A stretch of DNA of 64,000 nucleotides, from positions 36,923 to 100,922 of the forward strand of contig JBAROV010000171.1 in assembly GCA_049642465.1 (NCBI GenBank), written 5' to 3'. Below the pieces are notes generated by a model. It had not been told where the DNA came from. It did no database searches and was given only the letters and a program-made list of their open reading frames with translations. Both the position numbers and the translations under genes were made by a program. The DNA comes from CAWDPQ01 sp049642465 (lineage in GTDB: Bacteria; Acidobacteriota; Vicinamibacteria; Vicinamibacterales; 2-12-FULL-66-21). This document shows, one piece after another, positions 16,560 through 25,746 of the stretch (positions are counted from its first letter, which is position 1; the number at the start of each line of letters is the position of its first letter).

Positions 16560-18317
16560 TCAGGCAGGCAATTCCACCGTGAACACCGCGCCGCCTTCCG
16601 GGCGATTGGCCGCCGTCACACGCCCGCCGTGCAACTCGACCAGATGCTTGACAATGGCGAGCCCGAGGCCGGTTCCGCCCGGATCGCGAGCGCCACGCGA
16701 ACGAGCCTTGTCCACACGGTAGAAACGCTCGAACACGCGGGGAAGATCGGCGGCGGGAATCCCTGGTCCCTCGTCTGCGACCGTGATGACGACCTGACCA
16801 TCCCGCCGCATCGACGACATCAGGATGCGACTGGATTCGGGCGCGTAGTTGGTCGCATTCTCGAGCAGGTTGCGCAAGGCATCGTGCAGCTTGGCGGGAT
16901 CACCGTGGACGGTCGCGGCTGCTGGATCGACGAGCCGTTCGACGCGCTGATGGCGGGCGTCCAGCACAGTCGACAGTTCCGCTTCCACGCCGGAGAAAAG
17001 CGCTTCGACTGAACATTCGACCTGTTCCCTCGATTCCTGACCCGCATCGAGGCGCGCCAGGCGCAGAAGATCGCGGACGAGCCGCTCCATCCTCAAGGTG
17101 TGCCGTCCGATGATTTCAAGAAAGCGCCGTGCTTCGTCTCCCTCGGCATTGCTGTCGAGCAATGCTTCGACATATCCGCGAACGGCCGTCAACGGCGTTC
17201 GCAGCTCGTGCGACACATTCGCAACGAAGTCGCGCCGGATCCGATCGGCACGGCGAAGATCCGTGATGTCGTGCAGGACTACGACCGCGCCGCTTGTGCC
17301 CTCTCCTCGAATCGGTGCGCTCCGCGCCACAATCGCCACGCCCGGGTCGAGTGGTAGTTCGAGTCCCTCCCCGGGCGCGCCGCGCAGCGCGGTGGTCACG
17401 AGGGCGGCGATTTCCGGGTGACGAACGATTTCCATGTAATGACGGCCATGGGGTGAGTCGTCCAGGCGCAGCATGTGCCTGGCCGCAACGTTGACAAGCT
17501 GCACCCGGCCCTGGTCGCTCACCACGAGGACACCCTCGGTCATGCCGGCGAGAATCGCTTCCATCCGCGATCGATCGGCAGCCAGTTCCGCCGAGCGACG
17601 GCCGATTTCCCGGACGGATTGATCCAGCGCCCTGGCGACCGCGCCGATTTCATCCGAGCCGTAGTCGCGCGCGGGGCGGGACAAGTCGCCGGCTGAATAC
17701 CGTCGCGCAACCTCCGCGATCGACTGCACGCGCCTGGTGAGGAAGGCGGATGCGATCCAGGCGAAGAGCAGGGCAGCGGCCAATCCCGTGGCCGCGGCAA
17801 TCCAGGCGATGCGCCGCACGGCCGCGAGCTGATCGCGGACTTCCGTGAGAGGCAAGGCGAGACGCACTGCCGCGAGTGCCGGGACCGCCGGGTTCGTGAC
17901 CGGCACCGCCACGTACAGCAGCTCCGCGCTGACCGTCGTACTGTACCGTCGCGCGATCCCCAGTCCGGTTCGCCGAGCCTCGATGACTTCGGGCCGCGAC
18001 GCGTGGTTTTCGAGCGTGTGGAGCGCCTCGGCGGCGACCTGCGAGTCGCCCACGACCGTTCCGTCACCCGAGATGAACGTCACTCGCGCAGACGTCAGGC
18101 GGCCGAGCGCATCCGCTTCGGCATCGAGCTCTGCTGCGGTCGCGGCGCTGCGATGGGACAGCGTCTCAGCCGCGAGACGCGCTTCGGAGACCAGCGAGCG
18201 TTCGATCCGTTCGTTGACGGATCCCCGCAGCTGATACGAGAGCAGCGCGATGGCCACGCCAAGGGTAATCGCCGACGCCAGAAGCGCCGTCAGGAAGACG
18301 CGCGTGCGGAACGTCAT
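16560..18317 (-). CDS. phoR: Phosphate-regulon-type sensor histidine kinase PhoR
   Basis: A 585-residue sensor kinase. Order: TM helix (about 8-28), extracytoplasmic loop (30-165), TM helix (170-193), HAMP (194-245), PAS-like domain (250-355), dimerisation domain with phospho-acceptor His370 (NVSHELRTPLTAVRGY), then ATPase domain with N box (LRNLLENATNYAP), G1 (VADEGPGIP), F (RVFERFYRVDKARS) and G2 (GTGLGLAIV). Its ATG overlaps the phoB stop (ATGA). The large periplasmic loop is longer than in E. coli PhoR. It is assigned as PhoR because of its phoB partner and the surrounding pst and pit genes. Confidence 0.92.
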   Translation of the reverse strand: MTFRTRVFLTALLASAITLGVAIALLSYQLRGSVNERIERSLVSEARLAAETLSHRSAATAAELDAEADALGRLTSARVTFISGDGTVVGDSQVAAEALHTLENHASRPEVIEARRTGLGIARRYSTTVSAELLYVAVPVTNPAVPALAAVRLALPLTEVRDQLAAVRRIAWIAAATGLAAALLFAWIASAFLTRRVQSIAEVARRYSAGDLSRPARDYGSDEIGAVARALDQSVREIGRRSAELAADRSRMEAILAGMTEGVLVVSDQGRVQLVNVAARHMLRLDDSPHGRHYMEIVRHPEIAALVTTALRGAPGEGLELPLDPGVAIVARSAPIRGEGTSGAVVVLHDITDLRRADRIRRDFVANVSHELRTPLTAVRGYVEALLDSNAEGDEARRFLEIIGRHTLRMERLVRDLLRLARLDAGQESREQVECSVEALFSGVEAELSTVLDARHQRVERLVDPAAATVHGDPAKLHDALRNLLENATNYAPESSRILMSSMRRDGQVVITVADEGPGIPAADLPRVFERFYRVDKARSRGARDPGGTGLGLAIVKHLVELHGGRVTAANRPEGGAVFTVELPA

Positions 18318-18991
18318 CGGTCGAGGAGCTTGTAGCCGAACTGCTTGACAGTTTCAATCGCGTCGACGAGCTCGGGAAGCTTTTCGCGCAGCCGGCGAAT
18401 GTGAACGTCCACCGTTCGTGTTCCACCCGTGTAGTGATATCCCCACACGTCGGTCAGTAACAAGTCTCGCGAGAGGACGCGACCGCGGTGCTGGAGCAAG
18501 TACTGCAGCAACAGGAACTCTTTCGCCGTGAGTCGAACGTCTTCCCCGTGGCTGGTCACGGCATGGCGTTCTGAATCGATCGAAATGCCGCCGTAACGCA
18601 TGACGGAGCCGGCCGCCGGCCGTGCCGTGCGGCGCAAAAGGGCCGTCACCCGCGCCGACAGCTCTTTCGGGCTGAAGGGCTTCGTGACGTAATCGTCGGC
18701 GCCCAGCTCGAGCCCCGCCACCCGATCCGCTTCATCACCGCGGGCGGTGAGAACGATGATGGGGGTCGCGGACAGTTTCGGGTCGTTGCGAATTGCCTGG
18801 CAGATCACCAGGCCGTCGACTTCGGGCAGCATCAAATCGAGGATGACGAGATCGGCCGGATCCGCCCGGAGCCGCGAGACCACACCCCTGCCGGTGGCTG
18901 ACAGGTCAATCGTGTGGCCGTTCTTCTGCAGGTAATGCCGGATCAGTTCCGCGATATCCGGATCATCCTCGACAACCAGGATTCTTGACAT
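18314..18991 (-). CDS. phoB: Phosphate-regulon-type response regulator PhoB
   Basis: A 225-residue OmpR/PhoB-family regulator. Receiver: VEDDPDIAELI, phospho-Asp in LVILDLMLPEVDG, Lys in VTKPFSPKEL. Winged helix: LTAKEFLLLQYLLQHRGRVLSRDLLLTDVWGYHYTGGTRTVDVHIRRLREKLPE. It is translationally coupled to phoR. It should bind the 11-bp-period direct repeats found upstream of the phosphate genes in this window. No such repeat is seen upstream of phoB itself. Confidence 0.93.
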   Translation of the reverse strand: MSRILVVEDDPDIAELIRHYLQKNGHTIDLSATGRGVVSRLRADPADLVILDLMLPEVDGLVICQAIRNDPKLSATPIIVLTARGDEADRVAGLELGADDYVTKPFSPKELSARVTALLRRTARPAAGSVMRYGGISIDSERHAVTSHGEDVRLTAKEFLLLQYLLQHRGRVLSRDLLLTDVWGYHYTGGTRTVDVHIRRLREKLPELVDAIETVKQFGYKLLDR

Positions 18992-19234
18992 TCGACGCGA
19001 GTATAGCTTTCAGCCATCAGCTTCCGCCTGGCTTCCAGCCGGAGGCGGGAAGTCGGAAACGGGAAGCCGCCGGTTGTCATCGTCATCGCACGAGGTGAAC
19101 CCCGCAGAGGACAGTCCGCCGGGCCAGGTCCCCAGTGCGGCCGCAAAACACCCCTGTTTTCAATGGTTTTCCGCCGTCCCGAGATGGCATCCCGCTTGGA
19201 CTAGGTAGGGGCAACGCATACGCGGAGGTGAGGG

Positions 19235-19840
19235 ATGTTGAGGGAATCGAACACACGGTGGAGATCGGCGCTCGGCGCTACGCTTGGTGCAAGCGCGTTG
19301 CTCTTCACGTTTGCTTGTGGCGGGACGGCTCGCGATCTGACAACGGTCGCGGCGCAGCCGCTGTCCGCTAATCAACCAGGCGTGCCCGTGCTCGTGAACT
19401 GCGAACCGCATCAGCGCGCGCTGGTGCGCCCTGTTGTCGTCAACGGCGCAGCTGTATCGCAAGTCGAGTGCGTGGCGGTTGGTCAGCCCGCTGCGTATGC
19501 TCAGAATCAGCTGGCAGCCCCGGTGTCGTACGGCGCGACGGCGTATCCAGTCGCCAACACGGTGCAGCCGGCCTACGGCCTGGGCGACGCGCAGATCGTC
19601 TCGCCGGCGCCAGCTCCAGTGACCGTGGCCCGTCCGGTCCGCACCCGGCAAGTGGTGTATGACGAGCGGCCAGTGAGACGGACGCGGTCGGTGAAGAAGA
19701 GCGCGATCATCATCGGATCGTCCGCTGGCGTCGGTGCCGGCGTGGGCGCGGCGGTGGGCGGCAAGAAAGGGGCGCTCATCGGTGCAGCCATCGGTGGCGG
19801 CAGCGCGGCCATCTGGGATCAGGTCACGCGGCGCAACTAG
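19235..19840 (+). CDS. Glycine-zipper lipoprotein
   Basis: A 201-residue protein with a lipoprotein-type signal ending LLFTFAC (about residue 28), a Pro/Ala/Val-rich spacer, and a C-terminal glycine zipper (IGSSAGVGAGVGAAVGGKKGALIGAAIGGGSAAIWDQ) of the YMGG/Gly-zipper type that can insert into membranes. A strong ribosome site (GGAGGTGAGGG) precedes the ATG. It is monocistronic, with an ideal terminator 25 bp after its stop. Likely an outer-membrane or periplasmic stress lipoprotein; function unknown. Confidence 0.8.
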   Translation: MLRESNTRWRSALGATLGASALLFTFACGGTARDLTTVAAQPLSANQPGVPVLVNCEPHQRALVRPVVVNGAAVSQVECVAVGQPAAYAQNQLAAPVSYGATAYPVANTVQPAYGLGDAQIVSPAPAPVTVARPVRTRQVVYDERPVRRTRSVKKSAIIIGSSAGVGAGVGAAVGGKKGALIGAAIGGGSAAIWDQVTRRN

Positions 19841-19864
19841 CGAAGCGAATACGTGGAATGTGCA

Positions 19865-19895
19865 GGCGGACCCGTTCGCGGGTCCGCCTTTTTTT
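19865..19895 (+). terminator. Rho-independent terminator
   Basis: A perfect 10-bp stem, GGCGGACCCG and CGGGTCCGCC, closed by a TTCG tetraloop and followed by seven Ts. It ends the transcript of the glycine-zipper gene. Confidence 0.92.
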
Positions 19896-20021
19896 ACCCG
19901 ATCCCACGACTCCTGCGGATTGTCCCTGGAGCTCAGCAATTGACCCCCGCCCTGTCCCCGACTAGAATCCCCACCTTCTGGCTCTCTTGCAAGTTTCTGG
20001 TGCGGCCCGTCAGGAGGAGAC

Positions 20022-23015
20022 ATGAAGGGAAGTGCATTTCCGGCCCTCGTATTGTCGATGATCCTGTGCATCCCAAGTGCAGCCAGGGCACAGGAAACCC
20101 GAGCGTCCATTGAAGGCCTCGTCAAGGACACGTCGGGTGCGGTACTGCCCGGCGCGACAGTCGAAGCGCGCAGCCCGGCGCTCGTCGGAGTGGCGGTTGC
20201 GACGAGCGATTCGGCCGGTAGTTACCGCTTCCCGGCTCTCGCGCCGGGTATCTACCAGGTCTCCGCGACGCTTACCGGCTTTCAGCCGGCGAAGGTCGAG
20301 AACATTCGCCTCGATCTCGGCCAGATCCTCAAAGTCGATTTCTCCATGCAGATCGGCGGACTCAGTGAGTCAGTGCAGGTCAGCGCCGAGTCTCCGCTCA
20401 TTGACGTGAAGCAGAACGTCGCCGCGGCCAGCATTACTGCCGATCTGATTGAGCGGATTCCCAAGGGCCGTGACTTTCCGTCGCTTCTCAATTCCGCTCC
20501 CGGCACGCAGAACGAGGGACGCGGCGGCGGGGTCATGATCGATGGCGCGTCAGGCTCAGAGAACCGGTTCATCGTCGATGGAATGGATACGACGAGTTTG
20601 CAGACCGGAGTCTCGAACAAGGAGGTTCTGACGGACTTCCTGGCTGAAGTGCAAGTGAAATCATCGGGCTACAACGCCGAGTTCCGGGCAGCGACCGGCG
20701 GTGTGATCACCGCGATCACCAGGAGCGGGAGCAACAGTTTCCACGGCGAATTCGGCGCGCATTACGAGCCGAACGATTGGTATGGCGATGTGCGTGGATC
20801 GTTGCGGCTCAACCCTACCAATCAGAACATTGCCGAGTACACGAGAACGCCGCGCGATACCGAGTACACCGTAGAGCCAGTGGTGTCGCTCGGCGGTCCA
20901 GTTGTGCGCGATCGGCTCTGGTTCTTTGCCGGGTACATCCCCCAGATCACCGAACAAAAAAGAACGGTCACGTTTACCCAAGGGGGAGAAACCCGAAGCT
21001 TCGAGAATCCAAGACGCGATCACAACCTGAATTGGAACACAACGGGGCAGATCACCAATGATTTGCGCTTCCGTGTCAACGGCATCAATGAAACTGAGCG
21101 GGGGGGCGTCAGCCTTCCAGGCAAAGAGCCAAACGGCACCAGCCTCTCGAATCCAGCGCTGTTCCCCAACCCGTTGCGCACTGACCGATTCAACAACCTT
21201 TACAGCGGTGTCATGGACTGGGTGGTCAGCCCGTCGATCTACGTCAACGTGACGGCCGGCTGGTTGAAGTACGGCAGCACGAGCGCCGGCGCCGAGTTCA
21301 ACACCGGGATTCGGCGAACGTTCTCCGGATCCAACACCTGTACCCAGTCATCCTGTCCGTTTCCCGAGATCCCCGGGAATCTCCAGCAGGTCAACGGCTA
21401 CGCGGATGCACCCTCGAACAGTTTTACCGTGAAGGACGATTTCACGCGGTTGAACATCAGTGCTGATACAACCTTCTTCACGCACTGGAAGGGGCAGCAC
21501 TCCATCAAGACCGGTATCCTGTACGAGCGCTACGGCAATGACGTCAACACGGGCCAGCAGGCGCCGAACGTCGCGATCACGTGGAATGGGACCCGGGCGT
21601 CGCTCGACGGACGCGACGTCCGCGGGAAGTACGGCTATTACGAGATTCGGCAATCTTTCACCGCTGGGGACATTTCCTCGCAAAACGTCGGCTTGTTCAT
21701 CCAGGACTCCTGGACGATGAACGATAAGTTGACGTTGAATTACGGAATCCGGACGGAACGCGAAGAGATTCCGTCGTATCGTCCCGAGAATCCTGGATTC
21801 AAGTTCGGATGGGCCGACAAGCTGGCGCCGCGCCTCGGCTTCGCTTACGACCTGCAGGGCAACAGCAAATGGAAGGTGTACGGTTCGTGGGGAATGTTCT
21901 ACGACATCTTCAAGCTGGAACTGCCACGCGGCAGCTTCGGGGCGGATCGCTGGATCTCCTATTATTGGACCCTCGATACGTTCAACTGGCCCTCGATCAA
22001 TTGTGACGGCACACCCGGTTCGGGTTGCCCCGGCACCTACATCGAGCAGGTGGATTTCCGGCACGTGTCCAACGAACCAGGACAGGTGCTGGTCGAGCCT
22101 GACCTCAAACCATTTCGAGCGCAGGAAGCGACGATTGGCCTCGACCACGAACTGACACGGACCATGTCAGTCGGCGCGCGCTATACGCACAAATGGCTGG
22201 ACCGCACGATCGAGGATGCCGGAATTCAGGTGCCTGGCGTCGGTGAAGTGTTTTATATCGTCAATGTCGGGGAGGGAATCGGGAAGCAAATCCTTGGGGC
22301 GCAATATCCGGCGCAGCCCAAGCCAGTCCGCGATTACGACGGCCTCGAATTCCGTATCCGGAAGCGCCTTGCGAACCGCTGGTCCATGAACAGCAGCCTG
22401 CTCTTCAGCCGCTTGTACGGCAACTACTCCGGCTTGGCCAGTTCGGACGAGAACGGTCGCAATAGCCCCAACGTCAACCGAATCTTCGACGGCCTGCACA
22501 TGTCGTTCAACGAAATGGGGAAACCCGAGTACGGCCGGCTCCAGACGGATCGTCCGGTAGTCTTCGAATTGCAGGGCACTTACGAGCTACCGTGGGGAAC
22601 CGGATTGGGTGTGGAGTACTTCGCGGGTAGCGGCACGCCGCTGCAGTCGCAGGCGACGATTCAGGGTGTTCCGGTCTTGTACAAGGGCCGCGGGAACCTT
22701 GGGCGTACGCCGGTATTGACGTACACGGATCTGGCCTTGTGGCACGACTTCCGAATCCATGGCAACACTCGCTTGCAGCTGTCCGTGAATATCGACAACC
22801 TCTTCGATCAGGACATTGCGACCGGGTTCGATACAACCCCATACCGCGATTCAGTGCCGACCTCACTCGTGACCAACGAGGTCTTCTTCAGCGGATTTGA
22901 CACCGAGGCCCTCGTGGCAACGCGTCCGAGCGTCAGGAAGGACGCGCAATACCTGCAGCCCAATGCGTTCCTCAGCGCGCGGGAAGTGCGCGTAATGGCG
23001 AAGATCCGTTTCTAA
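20022..23015 (+). CDS. Oar-like TonB-dependent receptor
   Basis: A 997-residue outer-membrane protein. It has a signal peptide (LVLSMILCIPSAARAQ), a carboxypeptidase-regulatory-like beta-sandwich (about 27-110: SIEGLVKDTSGAVLPGATVEARSPALVGVAVATSDSAGSYRFPALAPGIYQV), a plug (IERIPKGRDFPSLLNSAPGTQNEGRGGGVMIDGASGSENRFIVDGMDT), and a long barrel ending VMAKIRF. It resembles the Oar/carboxypeptidase-regulatory TonB proteins that are expanded in acidobacteria and often handle proteins or glycans. GGAGGAG precedes the ATG. It is monocistronic, flanked by terminators on both sides. Confidence 0.9.
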   Translation: MKGSAFPALVLSMILCIPSAARAQETRASIEGLVKDTSGAVLPGATVEARSPALVGVAVATSDSAGSYRFPALAPGIYQVSATLTGFQPAKVENIRLDLGQILKVDFSMQIGGLSESVQVSAESPLIDVKQNVAAASITADLIERIPKGRDFPSLLNSAPGTQNEGRGGGVMIDGASGSENRFIVDGMDTTSLQTGVSNKEVLTDFLAEVQVKSSGYNAEFRAATGGVITAITRSGSNSFHGEFGAHYEPNDWYGDVRGSLRLNPTNQNIAEYTRTPRDTEYTVEPVVSLGGPVVRDRLWFFAGYIPQITEQKRTVTFTQGGETRSFENPRRDHNLNWNTTGQITNDLRFRVNGINETERGGVSLPGKEPNGTSLSNPALFPNPLRTDRFNNLYSGVMDWVVSPSIYVNVTAGWLKYGSTSAGAEFNTGIRRTFSGSNTCTQSSCPFPEIPGNLQQVNGYADAPSNSFTVKDDFTRLNISADTTFFTHWKGQHSIKTGILYERYGNDVNTGQQAPNVAITWNGTRASLDGRDVRGKYGYYEIRQSFTAGDISSQNVGLFIQDSWTMNDKLTLNYGIRTEREEIPSYRPENPGFKFGWADKLAPRLGFAYDLQGNSKWKVYGSWGMFYDIFKLELPRGSFGADRWISYYWTLDTFNWPSINCDGTPGSGCPGTYIEQVDFRHVSNEPGQVLVEPDLKPFRAQEATIGLDHELTRTMSVGARYTHKWLDRTIEDAGIQVPGVGEVFYIVNVGEGIGKQILGAQYPAQPKPVRDYDGLEFRIRKRLANRWSMNSSLLFSRLYGNYSGLASSDENGRNSPNVNRIFDGLHMSFNEMGKPEYGRLQTDRPVVFELQGTYELPWGTGLGVEYFAGSGTPLQSQATIQGVPVLYKGRGNLGRTPVLTYTDLALWHDFRIHGNTRLQLSVNIDNLFDQDIATGFDTTPYRDSVPTSLVTNEVFFSGFDTEALVATRPSVRKDAQYLQPNAFLSAREVRVMAKIRF

Positions 23016-23030
23016 TTCTGCTGACCGTTG

Positions 23031-23065
23031 AAAATCCCGCGGATCCGGCGATTCGCGGGATTTTT
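23031..23065 (+). terminator. Rho-independent terminator
   Basis: Arms AAAATCCCGCG and CGCGGGATTTT enclose a 12-nt loop and are followed by a T run. It lies 16 bp after the Oar-like receptor and overlaps the region just before the next gene. Confidence 0.85.
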
Positions 23066-23082
23066 GTTGTACGCTTGATTCG

Positions 23083-23628
23083 TTGTTCTCCATATTGCTC
23101 CTCATCTCACTCTCGTCTCCTGCTCAGGACGCGCCAGCGCAGTCCCGTACTTCAGTTGCCTCTGACTCACTCCCCCCCGGGAGCGTCACTGAAACGCCGC
23201 ATCTCACGCTCACCACGGCGGTCGCGGGTGAGCCCGTGGCACCGGGCACACGCGTGTCGCTATTGGTCGACATCACCCCCAAGCCCAAGATGCACGTCTA
23301 CGCACCGCAGCAGAAGGAGTACATTCCCCTCTCGATCACGCTTGACCCAAACTCAGCGCTCACCGCGCAACGGTCTGTCTTCCCTAAACCTGAGAAGCTC
23401 TTTTTCGCCCCGCTCAAGGAAACTCAGCTCGTCTACTCGAAACCGTTCAGGATTGTGCTGAACGTGCTCCTCGCCCCGGCGGTCCGGACAGCGCGCGACG
23501 TCAGTGCCGGCGAGCTCAAAGTGACCGGCAGGATCCGCTATCAAGCCTGCGACGACGCGATCTGCTATCTGCCCAAAGATGTGCCGGTCTCGTGGACGAT
23601 CCGGCTCAAATCCGTCGCGGTGCAGTAG
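23083..23628 (+). CDS. DsbD alpha-domain-like periplasmic protein
   Basis: A 181-residue exported protein with a short signal-like N-terminus (MFSILLLISLSSPAQ; TTG start). The rest matches the N-terminal alpha domain of DsbD-type thiol:disulfide interchange proteins: a beta-sandwich with PGTRVSLLVDITPKPKMHVYAP and the terminal signature RYQACDDAICYLPKDVPVSW. The Cys pair is CxxxxC, one residue shorter than the CADAGFC of E. coli DsbD. No DsbD membrane domain is attached, so it may act with a separate thiol transporter or only bind. It overlaps or abuts the next gene. Confidence 0.75.
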   Translation: MFSILLLISLSSPAQDAPAQSRTSVASDSLPPGSVTETPHLTLTTAVAGEPVAPGTRVSLLVDITPKPKMHVYAPQQKEYIPLSITLDPNSALTAQRSVFPKPEKLFFAPLKETQLVYSKPFRIVLNVLLAPAVRTARDVSAGELKVTGRIRYQACDDAICYLPKDVPVSWTIRLKSVAVQ

Positions 23629-23636
23629 AATCTCCT

Positions 23637-24341
23637 GTGCTCCTGATTGCCTCCACCTTCGTGCTGGGGTTTCTCCACGGCCTCGGCGCCGATCATCTGA
23701 TGGCGATTGCCGCGCTGTCGATTGGAACGGCCGGCGAGACTGCCACTGTTCAGCGCGCGCGGGCGCTCGGCGTGGCGGTACGATTTGCCGCCGGCCACGC
23801 GCTGCTGCTGTCGCTCGGCGCCGGGGCGCTCATTGCGCTGGGCTGGTCGCTTCCGATCGTCGTCGAACGCAGTGGGGAAGTGCTCGGTGGTTCTCTGTTG
23901 ATCATCCTCGGCGGCGCGGGGCTCTGGGGGATCGCGGCGGGCCGGGTTTACAGCCATACCCACCCCGACGCCCGTCAGCCGGCCAACCACTGGCACATGC
24001 ACATCGGACGGCAGGATCGCCACCCATTGCCGTCAGCACACACGCATTTGCCGACCATCATCGGCGCCGCATTCGCAATCAGCAGCCTGCGTGCGCTGAC
24101 GCTGCTCGACGGGTTCGGCGAGGGCATTGCCGCGGTGCCGCTCCCGCTGGTGCTGGGGCTCGTCGCCGTGTTCGCGCTCGGAATTTTGATCGCGATGTCC
24201 CTCTTCGGTGTGGCGCTGGCGAGGCTGCTGTCCGCCCGCGCGCTGCAACGCATCAGCACGCTGGCTGCGGGAGCGATGGCGGTCGCATCGATTTCGCTGG
24301 GCGTGTTCTGGATTGTCAGCGCGACGGTCTCTAGTCTCTAG
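23637..24341 (+). CDS. Nickel/cobalt exporter-like membrane protein (RcnA/NiCoT superfamily)
   Basis: A 234-residue membrane protein with about six hydrophobic segments, the metal motif HGLGADHLMA in the first helix, and a His-rich cytoplasmic loop (SHTHPDARQPANHWHMHIG...HPLPSAHTHLP) as in RcnA-like exporters. I chose the GTG at 23637, 8 bp after the upstream stop; an earlier GTG at 23592 would overlap that gene by 37 bp. Its last residues (VSSL) and its TAG stop are encoded by the first units of a GTCTCTA/GTCTCTG tandem tract, so its original 3' end may have been replaced. Metal specificity is inferred. Confidence 0.8.
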   Translation: MLLIASTFVLGFLHGLGADHLMAIAALSIGTAGETATVQRARALGVAVRFAAGHALLLSLGAGALIALGWSLPIVVERSGEVLGGSLLIILGGAGLWGIAAGRVYSHTHPDARQPANHWHMHIGRQDRHPLPSAHTHLPTIIGAAFAISSLRALTLLDGFGEGIAAVPLPLVLGLVAVFALGILIAMSLFGVALARLLSARALQRISTLAAGAMAVASISLGVFWIVSATVSSL

Positions 24342-24417
24342 TCTCTGGTCTCTGGTCTCTGGTCTCTGGTCTCTAGTCTCTAGTCTCTGGTCTCTGGTCT
24401 TTGGTCTCTGGTCTTTA
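24327..24417 (+). repeat. Heptanucleotide tandem tract A (13 units)
   Basis: Thirteen perfectly phased 7-bp units of GTCTCTA, GTCTCTG, GTCTTTG or GTCTTTA. The tract starts inside the preceding membrane-protein gene and provides its stop codon, and ends 60 bp before a decayed transposase. The units are the same family as tracts B and C around the four-helix-bundle gene. Confidence 0.95.
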
Positions 24418-24476
24418 GAGCGCGTAACAAAACCTCCCAAACCTTGTCCTCGTCGGCGAAGTAGCGTGAACGGGGT

Positions 24477-25263
24477 ATGGCCGCGGCGTTGCTTCCAGAT
24501 CGGTTGTGGGATCTTGTCGAACCCTTCTTGCCGATTCTTCCACGACGGCCACAAGGTGGCCGACCACGCGTTTCGGATCGCGCGTGCCTGACGGGCATCG
24601 TCTTCGTCCTTCGCAGCGGCATTCCCTGGCAGATGCTCCCGCCGGAACTCGGGTGCGGGTCGGGGATGACGTGCTGGCGGCGCGATTGGCAACGGGCGGG
24701 CGTTTGGGATCTGATGCACTTTGCGCTGCTGGACTGGCTCGCGCGCTCCGACGAGGATTGATTGGTCGCGGGCGGTCGTGCGCGGTCCACGGCGATGACC
24801 AGACCGGCCCAAATCCCACTGATCGGGCCAAGCGCGCGAGCAAGCGTCATCTGATCTGCGACGGGGGGGCGTGCCGCTCGCGGTTCGTCTGACCGGCGCC
24901 AACCGAAACGACTCGCAGGAGGCACTGGCGCTGGTGGATGCGATTCTTCCACTCCAGGGCGAGTGGGGACGGCCGCGGCGTCGCCCAGATTGTGTGGTGG
25001 GAGACCGCGGCTACGATGCAGGGGCAAGCCGATCCGGGTTGCGAACTCGCGGCATCCTGCCGATGTTGGCGATGCGACGCACGAAGCACGGCGGCTGTTG
25101 GGAACTTGGCGATGGGTCGTCGAGCGCACATTTGCCTGGCTCATGTCAGTTTCGCCGTCTCCGTGTCCGCTACGACAGGCGCGCCGACATCCACGAAGCG
25201 TTCCTCTCACTCGGCTGTGCGCTGATTTGTTGGCAGTCGCTGCGCAGGACGTGGACCGCCTGA
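24477..25263 (+). pseudogene. Decayed IS5-family transposase
   Basis: Fragments of one IS5-family transposase lie in three frames. The N-terminal part (24477-24761: LLPDRLWDLVEPFLPILPRRPQGGRPRVSDRACLTGIVFVLRSGIPWQMLPPELGCGSGMTCWRR...) runs to a stop. A second piece continues in another frame (QTGPNPTDRAKRASKRHLICDGG), then PLAVRLTGANRNDSQEALALVDAILPLQGEWGRPRRRPDCVVGDRGYDA, then WRWVVERTFAWL and RYDRRADIHEAFLSLGCALICWQSL. A short deletion removes the region of the first catalytic Asp (expected after DWSRAVV). It cannot be active. I did not find convincing terminal inverted repeats. Confidence 0.88.
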
Positions 25264-25448
25264 GCAGATACGCTTTCTCTGGTCCCATCGCCAGGTCGCC
25301 GTTTGGGTAGTTGCGTCCGCCGCCCCTCTGCCGCTTCCGGAACCGAGGCCCGGAATCGATCGACCCTGGGGCGCTGCAGAGGATCCATTGCGCTTGCGGT
25401 CCGAGTTCAGATAGACGCGCGACGGATTGCGCCAGGAGAACGACCGGT
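25264..25448. other. Intergenic stretch after transposase remnant
   Basis: No gene or RNA is recognisable here. It may hold the missing end of the decayed IS5-family element. Confidence 0.4.
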
Positions 25449-25650
25449 TCAAAGAGTTCGAGGATTGGGACGATTGCGACAGTTCTTTGCCGGGCTCACT
25501 CGCGCGGACTCTCCGAGCGTCACACCCGTAACAGCGGCGTAGACATTCGCGGGAAAGAGGCCGACGAGCATCGCCGCAAGACCCGACGCGCCCACCTTCG
25601 TCTGCCTGGCGTCATCAGCCAGATCGTGTGAGGCCCTCGGGACGATGGCC
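25449..25650 (-). pseudogene. DoxX-family C-terminal remnant
   Basis: Reading the reverse strand gives ARQTKVGASGLAAMLVGLFPANVYAAVTGVTLGE before a stop at 25449. This matches the last membrane helix of DoxX-family proteins, which typically read RxLAGWGLIALLVAVFPANVYMA. No start or N-terminal helices exist upstream (an in-frame TGA is close by), so only a fragment remains, next to the decayed transposase. The match is from memory of the family pattern. Confidence 0.45.
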
Positions 25651-25746
25651 TCTCAGAGCAACAGTGTGAGCGCGCCCGACCGATGGACGCGAGCCCGGAT
25701 CGCCCGAAGTTGAAGGCGGCGAGACCCCATGTCCAGGGTGCTGAGG

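Noticed and set aside
24327..24417. CRISPR-like array
   Set aside because: Units are 7 bp with no spacers; it is a simple tandem repeat.
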